Assembly: GCF_001905665.1 (NCBI RefSeq)
Contig: NZ_LIVX01000009.1
Location: forward strand, 124,001-188,000
Source: Streptomyces sp. CB02261
GTDB lineage: Bacteria; Actinomycetota; Actinomycetes; Streptomycetales; Streptomycetaceae
Length of the DNA: 64,000 nucleotides
Direction: 5' to 3'
In this document: one piece after another, positions 10,583-18,848 of the stretch
Numbering within the stretch: position 1 is the stretch's first letter
How the letters are laid out: each line of letters begins with the position of its first letter
Position numbers and translations under genes: made by a program
The notes under the pieces: model-generated
Databases searched by the model: none
Seen by the model: only the letters and a program-made list of their open reading frames with translations
What the model was told of the DNA's origin: nothing

Positions 10583-11584
10583 ATGACCACTAGCCCAGAG
10601 GTGACGTCGTCCTCCGAGGCGCCCACGTCACCCGATGCGCCGGACGCGGCCGGGGCCCTGCCCTCGGCCACGCTCGGCGGGGACAGCAAGGGTTCGATCG
10701 AGCAGGTCACGCTGCTCCTCTTCATCGTGGTGCCGTTCGTGGCGCTGCTCGCCGCGGTGCCGCTGGCCTGGGGCTGGGGGGTGAGCTGGCTGGATCTCGG
10801 GTTGATGGTGGCGATGTACTACATCGGCTGCCACGGGATCACGATCGGTTTCCACCGGTACTTCACGCACGGTTCGTTCAAGGCGAAGCGGCCGCTGCGG
10901 ATCGCCCTGGCGATCATGGGGTCGCTGGCCGTGGAGGGGCCGCTGGTGCGCTGGGTGGCGGATCACCGCAAGCACCACAAGTTCTCGGACGCGGAGGGCG
11001 ACCCGCACTCGCCGTGGCGGTACGGGGAGACGGTCCCGGCCCTGATGAGGGGCCTGTGGTGGGCGCACATCGGGTGGATGTTCGACGAGGAGCGGACGCC
11101 GCAGCACAAGTACGCCCCGGATCTGATCAGGGACCCGGCGATCCGGGGGATCTCGCGCCACTTCCTCTCCTTCACGATCCTGTCGCTCGCGATCCCGCCG
11201 CTGGTGGGCGGTCTGGTGACGATGTCGTGGTGGGGCGCGTTCACGGCGTTCTTCTGGGGCTCCCTGGTGCGGGTGGCGCTGCTGCACCACGTGACGTGGT
11301 CGATCAACTCGATCTGTCACGCGGTGGGCAAGCGTCCCTTCAAGTCGCGGGACCGCTCGGGCAACGTGTGGTGGCTCGCGGTCCTTTCGTGCGGCGAGTC
11401 CTGGCACAACCTGCACCACGCGGACCCGACGTCGGCGCGGCACGGGGTGCTGCGCGGCCAGGTCGACTCCAGCGCGCGGCTCATCCGCTGGTTCGAGCAG
11501 CTGGGCTGGGCGTACGACGTGCGCTGGCCGGCGAGGGAGCGCATCGAAGCCCGCCGCCAGAGCGCGTCCGCAGACGCGGCATGA
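10583..11584 (+). CDS. Membrane acyl-CoA/fatty acid desaturase
   Basis: Introduces a double bond (delta-9 class expected) into acyl chains using a di-iron centre, adjusting membrane fluidity. The protein is 333 aa from ATG 10583, with CAGGGGAC just upstream. It has a Ser/Thr/Pro-rich N-terminus, about four membrane helices and all three histidine boxes: HRYFTH (91-96), HRKHH (128-132) and HNLHH (275-279). Substrate chain length cannot be read. Its stop overlaps the TetR start (ATGA at 11581-11584), and its promoter carries a strong dyad, so substrate-responsive repression by that TetR protein is likely. Confidence 0.94.
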   Translation: MTTSPEVTSSSEAPTSPDAPDAAGALPSATLGGDSKGSIEQVTLLLFIVVPFVALLAAVPLAWGWGVSWLDLGLMVAMYYIGCHGITIGFHRYFTHGSFKAKRPLRIALAIMGSLAVEGPLVRWVADHRKHHKFSDAEGDPHSPWRYGETVPALMRGLWWAHIGWMFDEERTPQHKYAPDLIRDPAIRGISRHFLSFTILSLAIPPLVGGLVTMSWWGAFTAFFWGSLVRVALLHHVTWSINSICHAVGKRPFKSRDRSGNVWWLAVLSCGESWHNLHHADPTSARHGVLRGQVDSSARLIRWFEQLGWAYDVRWPARERIEARRQSASADAA

Positions 11585-12267
11585 TGGAAGACGTGGCGAT
11601 CGACGGCAGGACCAGCGGTACGGGCAGCGGCGAGCAGAAGCCCCGGCGTGGGCGCCGGGTGCGGATGACGGGCGCGGAGCGCCGGGAGCAGCTGCTCGAC
11701 ATCGGCCGCACGCTGTTCGCCGCGAAGGGCTTCGAGGGCACGTCGGTGGAGGAGATCGCGGCGAAGGCCGGGGTCTCCAAGCCGGTGGTGTACGAGCACT
11801 TCGGGGGGAAGGAGGGGCTGTACGCGGTCGTGGTCGACCGGGAGATGCGCCAGCTCCTCGACGGGGTGACGGGCGCGCTGACGGCCGGGCATCCCCGGGA
11901 GCTCCTGGAGCAGGCGGCGTTCGCGCTGCTCGACTACATCGAGAACTACACGGACGGCTTCCGGATCCTCGTACGGGATTCGCCGGTGGCTCAGTCGACG
12001 GGGACGTTCGCGTCGCTGATCAGTGACATCGCCACGCAGGTCGAGGACATCCTGGGCCTGGAGTTCAAGGCCCGCGGTTTTGATCCGAAGCTGGCTCCGC
12101 TGTACGCGCAGGCCCTGGTGGGCAGTGTGGCGCTGACGGGCCAGTGGTGGCTGGACGTCCGCAAGCCGAAGAAGGCGGAGGTCGCGGCGCATCTGGTGAA
12201 CCTGGCGTGGCACGGTCTGGACGGCCTGGAGGCGAAGCCGCGGCTGATAGGGCACCGGAAGGCCTGA
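11581..12267 (+). CDS. TetR-family repressor, probably of the desaturase
   Basis: The protein is 228 aa from ATG 11581, translationally coupled to the desaturase by a 4-nt ATGA overlap. A basic leader (PRRGRRVRM) precedes the TetR HTH at about 35-80 (GTSVEEIAAKAGVSKPVVYEHF). The C-terminal ligand domain is helical and unassigned. Co-transcription with the desaturase and the large dyad at its promoter fit an autoregulated lipid-sensing repressor, in the manner known for bacterial desaturase regulators. The ligand (acyl-CoA or fatty acid) is inference. Confidence 0.9.
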   Translation: MMEDVAIDGRTSGTGSGEQKPRRGRRVRMTGAERREQLLDIGRTLFAAKGFEGTSVEEIAAKAGVSKPVVYEHFGGKEGLYAVVVDREMRQLLDGVTGALTAGHPRELLEQAAFALLDYIENYTDGFRILVRDSPVAQSTGTFASLISDIATQVEDILGLEFKARGFDPKLAPLYAQALVGSVALTGQWWLDVRKPKKAEVAAHLVNLAWHGLDGLEAKPRLIGHRKA

Positions 12268-12293
12268 CCGGAGCGGTTCCGGAAGGTAAAGCT

Positions 12294-12322
12294 CTGGCGT
12301 GCGCTTTCCGCGAGGGTAGACT
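12294..12322 (+). promoter_or_regulatory. Possible promoter of the FG-GAP gene
   Basis: TAGACT at 12317-12322 is a good -10. CTGGCG at 12294-12299, 17 bp upstream, is a weak -35. It would leave a leader of about 135 nt that includes an eight-G run (12338-12345). Confidence 0.35.
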
Positions 12323-12465
12323 CGCGTTCAACATCCGGGGGGGGTGTTCCGCCGTTCGGGCGAGGTCGTCCGCGTGCGCGTCCGCGTGCACCGACGCCGT
12401 CCGGGCCCCCGCGCGAGCCCCCGGCCCGGGTTCCGTGTGCACTCTGATCCCTGGGGGGGATCTTC

Positions 12466-14187
12466 TTGTTCTCTTCTCGCTTCACCCGTGCCCGCCGTCT
12501 GGCGGCGTGCACGGCTCTCGCCGTCTCCGCGGGCATGCTGCTCGCGACTCCCGCGTCGGCCGGTTCCCCGGCGCCGCGCCCGCACGCCGAGGCGGACCGT
12601 CCGGCCGCCGCGCTGCCGCTGATGCCGCGCACTCCCGCCGCGAAGGCCGACGCCCGCGCGGCGGCGACCGAGGCCGACGAGCCGGTGGTCGCCGGGCCCC
12701 GTTCCGACGTCGACGGCGACGGCTTCAGCGACCTGGTCGTCCGTGAGCCCGACGGCACGCTGGCGTTCGTCACGCCGACCACTGCGACCGATTTCCTCCG
12801 TACCGGAGGGGTGGACCAGTTCGTCCAGGACATCGTCCCGCTGGGCGACCTGGACCTGAACGGCGGCAAGCCGGAGATCCTGACGCTGTCGGTGCTCGGC
12901 GCCGTCGAGCTGTACGGGGACGCCTCCACGACCGACGTCGCGCAGCGCCGCTGGTACGGCGGCGGCTTCAGCATCTACAACAAGCTCTTCTCGCCGGGCG
13001 ACGTGGACGGTGACCGCCGCGCCGACCTGATGGCCCGCACCCACGACGGTTCGCTGTTCCTCTTCCTGGCCTCCGGCGACCGGACGTATCCGTTCCAGGA
13101 GCGGGTCCAGGTCGGCTACGGCTGGCAGGTCTACGACCAGATCGTCGGCGTCGGTGACAACGACGGCGACGGCAAGGGCGACGTCATCGCCCGTACGCCC
13201 GCCGGGAACCTGAACTTCTACGGCAGCACCGGCAACCCGCTCAAGCCGTTCAAGGCGCCGCGGAGCATCGGCTTCGCCTGGGACATGTACAACCAGATCC
13301 TGCCGGTGGACGACCAGGACGGTGACGGCGACACCGAGGTCTGGGCGCGGCTGAAGGACGGCACGCTGCGGGCGTACGGCGGCTCGGGCACCGGCTCCTA
13401 CGACACGCTCGAGACGATCAGCGACCCCGGCGGCTGGGCCGGCGTCTCCCAGTTCGGTGGCGCGGGCAACATGCCCGCCCAGGGCAAGGAGGAGATGCTC
13501 GCGATCGACAAGGCGGGCGTCCTGTACTGGTACCACACCCTCAACAACGGGAAGCTGAGCACGCGTCAGCAGCTCGGCACCGGCTGGGGCGGGGTGAACC
13601 TCACCAACGTCTCCTCGTTCGACCCGAACGGCGAGTCGGACGTCGTGGAGATCTACGCCGGCCGGCTGTACGTCGAGGGTGACGACTTCGGCGGCGGCTG
13701 GAACGCGTTCAACCTGCTCGCCGGTCCGGGTGACCTGAACATGGACGGTTCGGGCGACCTGCTGGCCCGCGACCGGTCCGGCAACCTGTACCTGTACCCG
13801 ACGACGCGCACCGGCTCCACGTTCCACGCCCGGACCCTGGTGAGCGGTGGCTGGCAGACGTACAACTGGTTCTTCGGCGCCGGTGACTACACCAACGACG
13901 GCCGGGCCGACCTGCTGGCCCGCACCACGACCGGCACGCTCTACCTGTTCCCGGGTACGGGTGTGCGGGCGAAGCCTTTCAAGCCGAGGATCAAGCTGGG
14001 CGAGGGCTTCAACGCCTACTCCAAGCTGGTCGGCACGGGTGACCTGACGGGTGACGGCAAGGGCGACTTCGTCGCGGCCACGCCCGGCGGCGACCTGTAC
14101 CGCTTCGACGGCGGCGCGGCGAAGAACTACTTCGCCCCGCGCGTCAAGATCGGCTACGGCTACCAGACCTACCGCGGTCTGTACTAG
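12466..14187 (+). CDS. Secreted FG-GAP/VCBS beta-propeller protein
   Basis: The protein is 573 aa. It starts at TTG 12466 behind a GGGGGGGA ribosome-binding site; no ATG or GTG fits before the signal peptide. The signal peptide is about 1-32 (LLATPASA). The rest is a series of about eight blades of roughly 45-50 residues. Each carries a calcium-type DxDGDGxxD/L element (DVDGDGFSDL, DNDGDGKGDV, DQDGDGDTEV) followed by aromatic Y/W motifs and LYLYP-like strands. This is the integrin-alpha-like FG-GAP_3/VCBS architecture. Such proteins are exported and often bind polysaccharide or protein; no catalytic motif is seen. A second protein of this class lies at 31403-33616. Confidence 0.88.
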   Translation: MFSSRFTRARRLAACTALAVSAGMLLATPASAGSPAPRPHAEADRPAAALPLMPRTPAAKADARAAATEADEPVVAGPRSDVDGDGFSDLVVREPDGTLAFVTPTTATDFLRTGGVDQFVQDIVPLGDLDLNGGKPEILTLSVLGAVELYGDASTTDVAQRRWYGGGFSIYNKLFSPGDVDGDRRADLMARTHDGSLFLFLASGDRTYPFQERVQVGYGWQVYDQIVGVGDNDGDGKGDVIARTPAGNLNFYGSTGNPLKPFKAPRSIGFAWDMYNQILPVDDQDGDGDTEVWARLKDGTLRAYGGSGTGSYDTLETISDPGGWAGVSQFGGAGNMPAQGKEEMLAIDKAGVLYWYHTLNNGKLSTRQQLGTGWGGVNLTNVSSFDPNGESDVVEIYAGRLYVEGDDFGGGWNAFNLLAGPGDLNMDGSGDLLARDRSGNLYLYPTTRTGSTFHARTLVSGGWQTYNWFFGAGDYTNDGRADLLARTTTGTLYLFPGTGVRAKPFKPRIKLGEGFNAYSKLVGTGDLTGDGKGDFVAATPGGDLYRFDGGAAKNYFAPRVKIGYGYQTYRGLY

Positions 14188-14213
14188 TCGTACCGAGCAC
14201 CACACGTCACCGT

Positions 14214-14249
14214 GAACGCCCCGCACCGGTCCTCCGGTGCGGGGCGTTC
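14214..14249. terminator. Bidirectional terminator between FG-GAP gene and tam
   Basis: 16-bp perfect stem (14214-14229 with 14234-14249, loop TCCT) between convergent stop codons at 14187 and 14258. Confidence 0.88.
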
Positions 14250-14257
14250 CGCGTGGG

Positions 14258-15091
14258 TCAGGCGCCGGTGCGGGCGATCACGAAGACGCGGCGGAACGGG
14301 AAGACCGTGCCGTGCGGGCCCGGCGGGTAGGCCTCGCGCAGGAGGGCGCGGTACTGGCCGAGGAAGGCGTCGGCGGCCTCCCGGTCGTCGCCCAGGGCGG
14401 TGAGGACGGGCCGCAGGGCGGTGCCCTTGACCCAGTCGAGGACGGGGTCCTCGCCCTGGAGCAGCTGGCAGTACGTGGTCTCCCAGACGTCCGTCTCGCA
14501 GCCGAGGTCGGCGAGGCGGGTGAGGTAGTCGGCGGTGTCGAGGATGTGGACGAAGCGGCGGCCCTGGTCGCCGACGCGGTCGCGCCACTCGGGGGTCTCG
14601 CAGAGTTCGCCGAGCAGGGCGTGGCTGGGCGAGGTGAAGTTGCCGGGGACCTGGAAGGCGAGGGTGCCGCCGGGGCGCAGTCCTTCGATCCAGCGGGGGA
14701 AGGACTCGGGGTGGTTGGGCACCCACTGGAGGGCCGCGTTGGAGACGATCAGGTCGTAGGGCTCGGTGGGGGTCCAGTGGGCGGCGTCGGCGGCCCGGAA
14801 GTCGAGCCAGCCGCCGCCGTGGGTGGTGCCGGCCCAGTCCTTCTCGGCGCGTTCGAGCATCTCGGGCGAGAGGTCGAAGCCGGTGATGTGGGCGTCGGGC
14901 CACCGGTCGGCGAGGAGGGCCGTCACGTTGCCCGGGCCGCAGCCGAGGTCGGCGATCCGGGCGGGCCGGCCGCGGGCGGGAAGATCCGGTATTCGGGCGA
15001 GCAGGTCGAGGAACGGGCGGGTGCGGTGGCCGGAGTGACGGAGGTACTGCTGCGGGTCCCACGTGGGTGCGGCGGATGCCACGGAATGCAT
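14258..15091 (-). CDS. tam: Trans-aconitate 2-methyltransferase
   Basis: SAM-dependent O-methyltransferase that detoxifies trans-aconitate, an inhibitor of aconitase. The protein is 277 aa from ATG 15091, behind AAGGGGG; in-frame starts further upstream would run through the operator. Class I SAM motif DLGCGPGNVT at residues 48-57, acidic GFDLSPEM, DLIVSNAALQWV and the family's conserved N-terminal WDPQQYLRH. Divergent from a MarR-family gene with an operator between them, exactly as described for the TamR/Tam pair of Streptomyces coelicolor, where TamR senses citrate, isocitrate and aconitates. Specificity here is inferred from sequence and context. Confidence 0.92.
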   Translation of the reverse strand: MHSVASAAPTWDPQQYLRHSGHRTRPFLDLLARIPDLPARGRPARIADLGCGPGNVTALLADRWPDAHITGFDLSPEMLERAEKDWAGTTHGGGWLDFRAADAAHWTPTEPYDLIVSNAALQWVPNHPESFPRWIEGLRPGGTLAFQVPGNFTSPSHALLGELCETPEWRDRVGDQGRRFVHILDTADYLTRLADLGCETDVWETTYCQLLQGEDPVLDWVKGTALRPVLTALGDDREAADAFLGQYRALLREAYPPGPHGTVFPFRRVFVIARTGA

Positions 15092-15174
15092 GTTCGAAGC
15101 CCCCTTGCTGGAACGAAAGACCGAAGCGGAACGGAGTTCCGGCCGGGTCCCTTCCCCATAGTCCAGCCGAATAT

Positions 15175-15205
15175 ATCTCGATATCAAGATGCTTGACGTC
15201 GATAA
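15175..15205. promoter_or_regulatory. tam/tamR operator with two MarR-type dyads
   Basis: Site 1, ATCTCGATATCAAGAT (15175-15190), is a dyad with 7 of 8 pairs. Site 2, TGCTTGACGTCGATAA (15190-15205), matches its reverse complement at 10 of 16 positions and is centred 15 bp away. Site 1 contains the probable tam -35 (TTGATA, 15187-15182 on the minus strand, 18 bp from GACTAT at 15163-15158). Site 2 contains the probable tamR -35 (TTGACG, 15194-15199, 18 bp from GAGACT). One repressor could therefore control both genes. Confidence 0.75.
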
Positions 15206-15254
15206 ACTCGAACACAAGAGACTTTATGTCAACAGACCCTTTACACTGATCGTC

Positions 15255-15752
15255 ATGGAGGACGAGGTCGACCGACTGGTCGCAGCATGGCGCCGTGAGC
15301 GCCCCGACCTCGACGTGGAACCGCTCGAGGTGCTCAGCCGCGTCTCCCGCCTCGCCCGGCACCTCGACCGCGCCCGCCGGCTCGCCTTCTCCGAGCACCA
15401 GCTGGAGCCCTGGGAGTTCGACGTCCTGACCTCCCTGCGCCGGGCCGGCGCGCCCTACCAGCTCTCCCCCGGCCAGCTCCTGACGCAGACCCTGGTCACC
15501 TCCGGCACCATGACCAACCGCATCGACCGGCTCACCAAGAAGGGCCTCGTCGAGCGGCTCCCCGACCCCAGCGACCGGCGCGGGGTCCTCGTCCGGCTCA
15601 CCCCGGAGGGCCGTGACCGCGCCGACGAGGCACTCGCCGGGCTCCTCGCGCAGGAGCGGGCCATCCTGGCCCAGCTCTCCCGCGCCCAGCGCGGCGAACT
15701 GGCCGCGCTGCTACGCCGGCTGACCGCCCCGTTCGACAACATCCCCGGCTAG
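15255..15752 (+). CDS. tamR: MarR-family regulator TamR
   Basis: The protein is 165 aa from ATG 15255; an upstream ATG at 15189 lies inside the operator and is rejected. It has a winged-helix core with a recognition region around TLVTSGTMTNRIDRLTKKG and the wing DPSDRRGVLVRLT. The N-terminal extension with RPDLDVEPLEVLSRVSRLAR is characteristic of the TamR/UrtR-like subgroup, which often binds anionic ligands. Known TamR responds to citrate, isocitrate and cis/trans-aconitate and links oxidative damage of aconitase to the TCA cycle. It faces tam. Its 3' end overlaps the convergent regulator at 15711 by 42 nt. Confidence 0.88.
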   Translation: MEDEVDRLVAAWRRERPDLDVEPLEVLSRVSRLARHLDRARRLAFSEHQLEPWEFDVLTSLRRAGAPYQLSPGQLLTQTLVTSGTMTNRIDRLTKKGLVERLPDPSDRRGVLVRLTPEGRDRADEALAGLLAQERAILAQLSRAQRGELAALLRRLTAPFDNIPG

Positions 15753-16490
15753 CGGGGCCTCACCCAGCTGCGCCGGGCCGACGCCCGCCCGGCGGGCCAG
15801 CGCCACCGCCGCCAGGGTCGAGTGCACACCCAGCTTCCCCAGCACGTTCTGCATGTGCGTACGGACCGTGTGCGGCGACAGGAAGAGCCGCTCGGCGACC
15901 GCCTTGCGGCCGAGGCCCGCGACCATGCAGCGCAGCACCTCCCGCTCGCGCGGGGTCAGCGACTCCACGAGCCGCTCGCTGTCCGTGCGGTGCTTGCGGG
16001 CCGCCGTCAGCTCCCGCAGGACGCCGGTGAGCAGCGCCGGCGGCAGATGGGTCTCGTCCCGCAGCACACCCCGGACGACCGCGAGGAGCCGCTGGAGGGA
16101 GCAGTCCTTGGCGACCCAGCCGGAGGCGCCCGCCTGGAGGGCGAGGGCGGCCCGCCGCGGGTCGTCCTTCTCCGCGAGGACGACGGTACGGACCGCGGGC
16201 TGGACCTGCCGCACCCCGGCCACCAGGGAGATCCCGTCGACGGCGCCCTCGGCGTCGTCCGGCACCGCCCGGGCCACGAGCGCCCCCTGGGGCGCCGCGC
16301 CGAGCTCGGCGTCGACGAGCAGCACGTCGAACCTGCGTCCCTCCGTGACACCCCGCTCCAGGCAGCGCAGGGCGGCCGGGCCGCTTCCCGCGGCGGCGAC
16401 GTCGACGTCGGGCTCCGCGGCGAGCGCGGCGGCCAGTGATTCGGCGAAGACGCGGTGGTCATCCACCACCAGGACACGGATACGTGCCAC
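15711..16490 (-). CDS. NarL/LuxR-family response regulator
   Basis: The protein is 259 aa from GTG 16490, with GGGGG 5 nt upstream; GTG 16496 is the alternative but sits on the G-run itself. The receiver domain has Asp10-Asp11, Lys-like switch residues and the phosphoacceptor Asp60 in DVLLVDAELG. It is longer than usual because of an insert near residues 65-85 (QGALVARAVPDD region). The C-terminal LuxR HTH (LTPREREVLRCMVAGLG ... SPHTVRTHMQNVLGKLG) follows a linker. No kinase gene adjoins it, so it is an orphan regulator. It overlaps the 3' end of tamR by 42 nt in convergent orientation. Confidence 0.9.
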   Translation of the reverse strand: MARIRVLVVDDHRVFAESLAAALAAEPDVDVAAAGSGPAALRCLERGVTEGRRFDVLLVDAELGAAPQGALVARAVPDDAEGAVDGISLVAGVRQVQPAVRTVVLAEKDDPRRAALALQAGASGWVAKDCSLQRLLAVVRGVLRDETHLPPALLTGVLRELTAARKHRTDSERLVESLTPREREVLRCMVAGLGRKAVAERLFLSPHTVRTHMQNVLGKLGVHSTLAAVALARRAGVGPAQLGEAPLAGDVVERGGQPA

Positions 16491-16731
16491 GGACACCCCC
16501 AAGGGTCGAGGAACGGACCGACGCGGGCACGGCGCCGGGGGCGGGCCCGTCGCTCGCGCGGCCGCCGCCGTGCGATGACGAATACCCCGCTCCCCCGCGC
16601 CGTACCCGACCGGGTCTCGCCCCCTGAACAGCACCGGCCCCCACCGGCGCTGCCCCTCAGAGTAGGGCGGGGGCGGGGCGGTGGGGGCCGTTTGGCGGAA
16701 CTGTCCGAAGTCGTGCGTACCTGATGGGTGA

Positions 16732-17871
16732 TCAGAGCCGGCGGGCACCCGCCGCCGGCACGGCCGGGAAGACACCGGGGGTCGCGTATCCGGCCGCGGC
16801 GAAGGCCTTCACGACGGCGGCCGCGACCTCGTCGGCCCGGTCGGTGTCGACGAGGACGAGGGCCGAGCCGCCGAAGCCGCCGCCCGTCATCCGGGCGCCG
16901 AGCGCCCCGGCGGCGTTCGCCGCCTCGACGACGAGGTCCAGTTCCGGACAGGAGACGCGCAGGTCGTCCCGGAGGGAGGCGTGCCCCTCGGTGAGGACGG
17001 GACCGACGGCGCGGGTGTCCCCGGCGTCGAGGAGCGCGATCGTCCGCTCCACCCGCGCGTTGTCGGTGACGACGTGCCTGACGTACCGCACAGTCGTCTC
17101 GTCGCTCAGACGTCCGAGGCTTTCGGGGAGATGCGCGGCGCTCACGTCGCGCAGGGCCTTCACCCCGAGCGCCCGCGCGCCCGCTTCACAACCGGCGCGC
17201 CGGTCCGCGTACGCGCCGTCCCCGAGCGCGTGCTTCACGCGGGTGTCGACGACGAGCAGCCGCAGCCCCTCGCGCGCCAGGTCGAAGGGGACCTGGCGGA
17301 AGGAGAGGTCCCGGGTGTCCAGGTGGAGGGCGTGGCCCTCCTCGGCGCAGGCGGAGGCCATCTGGTCCATGACCCCGCAGGGGACGCCGACGAAGGCGTT
17401 CTCGGCGCGCTGGGCGAGCCGGGCGAGCTCGGGCCGGGAGAGGCCGAGCCCGAACAGGTCGTTCAGGGCGAGCGCCGTGACGACCTCGAGGGCCGCGGAG
17501 GAGGAGAGTCCGGCGCCGGTCGGCACGGTCGAGGTGAGGTGGACGTCCGCGCCCGTCACCGGGTGTCCGGCCTCCCGCAGGGCCCAGACGACGCCGGCGG
17601 GGTAGGCGGCCCAGCCGCCGCCGGAGAGCGGTTCGAGGGCGTCGACCCCCAGCTGGACGATGCCGCCGTCGATGTCGGCGGAGTGCAGGCGCAGCACGCC
17701 GTCGTCGCGGCGGGAGACGGCGGCGACGGTGGTGTGCGGCAGCGCGAGCGGCAGCACGAAGCCGTCGTTGAAGTCGGTGTACTCACCGATGAGGTTGACC
17801 CGCCCGGGGGCGGCCCAGACACCGTCGGGGGCGGCGCCGTACAGCGCCTCGAAGTCGGCGGCGACGCTCAC
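16732..17871 (-). CDS. galK: Galactokinase
   Basis: Phosphorylates galactose to galactose-1-phosphate, the first Leloir step. The protein is 379 aa. It is a GHMP kinase with the galactokinase signature GRVNLIGEYTDFNDG (about 23-37), the ATP loop PTGAGLSSSAAL and the C-terminal TGGGFGGSAL motif. GTG 17871 overlaps the galE stop codon (GTGA), so it is translationally coupled as the last gene of galT-galE-galK. Confidence 0.97.
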   Translation of the reverse strand: MSVAADFEALYGAAPDGVWAAPGRVNLIGEYTDFNDGFVLPLALPHTTVAAVSRRDDGVLRLHSADIDGGIVQLGVDALEPLSGGGWAAYPAGVVWALREAGHPVTGADVHLTSTVPTGAGLSSSAALEVVTALALNDLFGLGLSRPELARLAQRAENAFVGVPCGVMDQMASACAEEGHALHLDTRDLSFRQVPFDLAREGLRLLVVDTRVKHALGDGAYADRRAGCEAGARALGVKALRDVSAAHLPESLGRLSDETTVRYVRHVVTDNARVERTIALLDAGDTRAVGPVLTEGHASLRDDLRVSCPELDLVVEAANAAGALGARMTGGGFGGSALVLVDTDRADEVAAAVVKAFAAAGYATPGVFPAVPAAGARRL

Positions 17872-18848
17872 GGGCGTGCTCCTTCCTGCTGCTGCGCGAA
17901 GGCCCAGGCGTCGGCGACGACGGCCGCGAGGTCGGGCCGGGACGGCGTCCAGCCGAGGCGCTCGCGGGCGGCCTCGGCGGAGGCGACGAGGATCGCGGGG
18001 TCTCCGGGGCGGCGCGGCGCGGTGATCTCCGGGACGGGGTGGCCGGTGACCTTGCGCACGGTCTCGACGACCTCGCGGACGGAGAAGCCGTTGCCGTTGC
18101 CGAGGTTGCAGATGATGTGCTCGTCCGGGGTCATGGCGTCGAGCGCCAGGAGGTGGGCCTCGGCGAGGTCGGCGACGTGGATGTAGTCGCGGACGCAGGT
18201 GCCGTCCGGGGTCGGGTAGTCCTCGCCGTACACGGAGATCGCCTCGCGGCGGCCCAGGGCGACCTGGAGGACGAGCGGGATCAGGTGCGACTCGGGCTCG
18301 TGCCGCTCGCCGAGCGAGCCGTACGCCCCGGCCACGTTGAAGTAGCGCAGCGAGACGGCGGCGAGCCCGTGGGCGGCGCACTCGGCGCCGATCATGTGGT
18401 CGACGGCCAGCTTGCTCGCCCCGTAGGGGCTGGTGGGGGCGGTCGGCTCCGACTCGGTGATCGGCACGGTCCTCGGCTCGCCGTAGGTGGCGGCGGTGGA
18501 GGAGAAGACCAGCTTGCGGACCCCGGCGGTGCGCATGGCGGCGAGCAGGGCCAGGGTGCCGCCGACGTTGTTCTCCCAGTACTTCTCGGGCTTGGCGACG
18601 GATTCGCCGACCTGGGAGAAGGCGGCGAAGTGCAGGACGGCGTCGTAGCCGGGGTCCAGCCACTTCGCCGCGTCCTGGATGCGGCCCTGGACGAACTCGG
18701 CGCCCTCCGGGACGGCCTCGGCGAAGCCGGTGGAGAGGTCGTCGAGGACGGTGACCCGGTGGCCGCGCTCCAGGAGGTGGGCGGCGACGACGCTGCCCAC
18801 GTATCCGGCCCCGCCCGTCACCAGGTACTTCTTCGCGTCCGTGCTCAC
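17868..18848 (-). CDS. galE: UDP-glucose 4-epimerase
   Basis: Interconverts UDP-galactose and UDP-glucose with bound NAD. The protein is 326 aa, an extended SDR with TGGAGYVGS (11-19), Ser near 116-117, the catalytic pair Tyr142-xxx-Lys146 (PYGASK) and the substrate-binding RYFNVAGA and GDGTCVRDYIHV-type motifs (here PTPDGTCVRDYIHV). GTG 18848 overlaps the galT stop as GTGA. Middle gene of the operon. Confidence 0.96.
   Translation of the reverse strand: MSTDAKKYLVTGGAGYVGSVVAAHLLERGHRVTVLDDLSTGFAEAVPEGAEFVQGRIQDAAKWLDPGYDAVLHFAAFSQVGESVAKPEKYWENNVGGTLALLAAMRTAGVRKLVFSSTAATYGEPRTVPITESEPTAPTSPYGASKLAVDHMIGAECAAHGLAAVSLRYFNVAGAYGSLGERHEPESHLIPLVLQVALGRREAISVYGEDYPTPDGTCVRDYIHVADLAEAHLLALDAMTPDEHIICNLGNGNGFSVREVVETVRKVTGHPVPEITAPRRPGDPAILVASAEAARERLGWTPSRPDLAAVVADAWAFAQQQEGARP

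Noticed and set aside
12326..12465. Small coding sequence in the FG-GAP leader
   Set aside because: Only short GC-rich frames without a ribosome-binding site; treated as untranslated leader.
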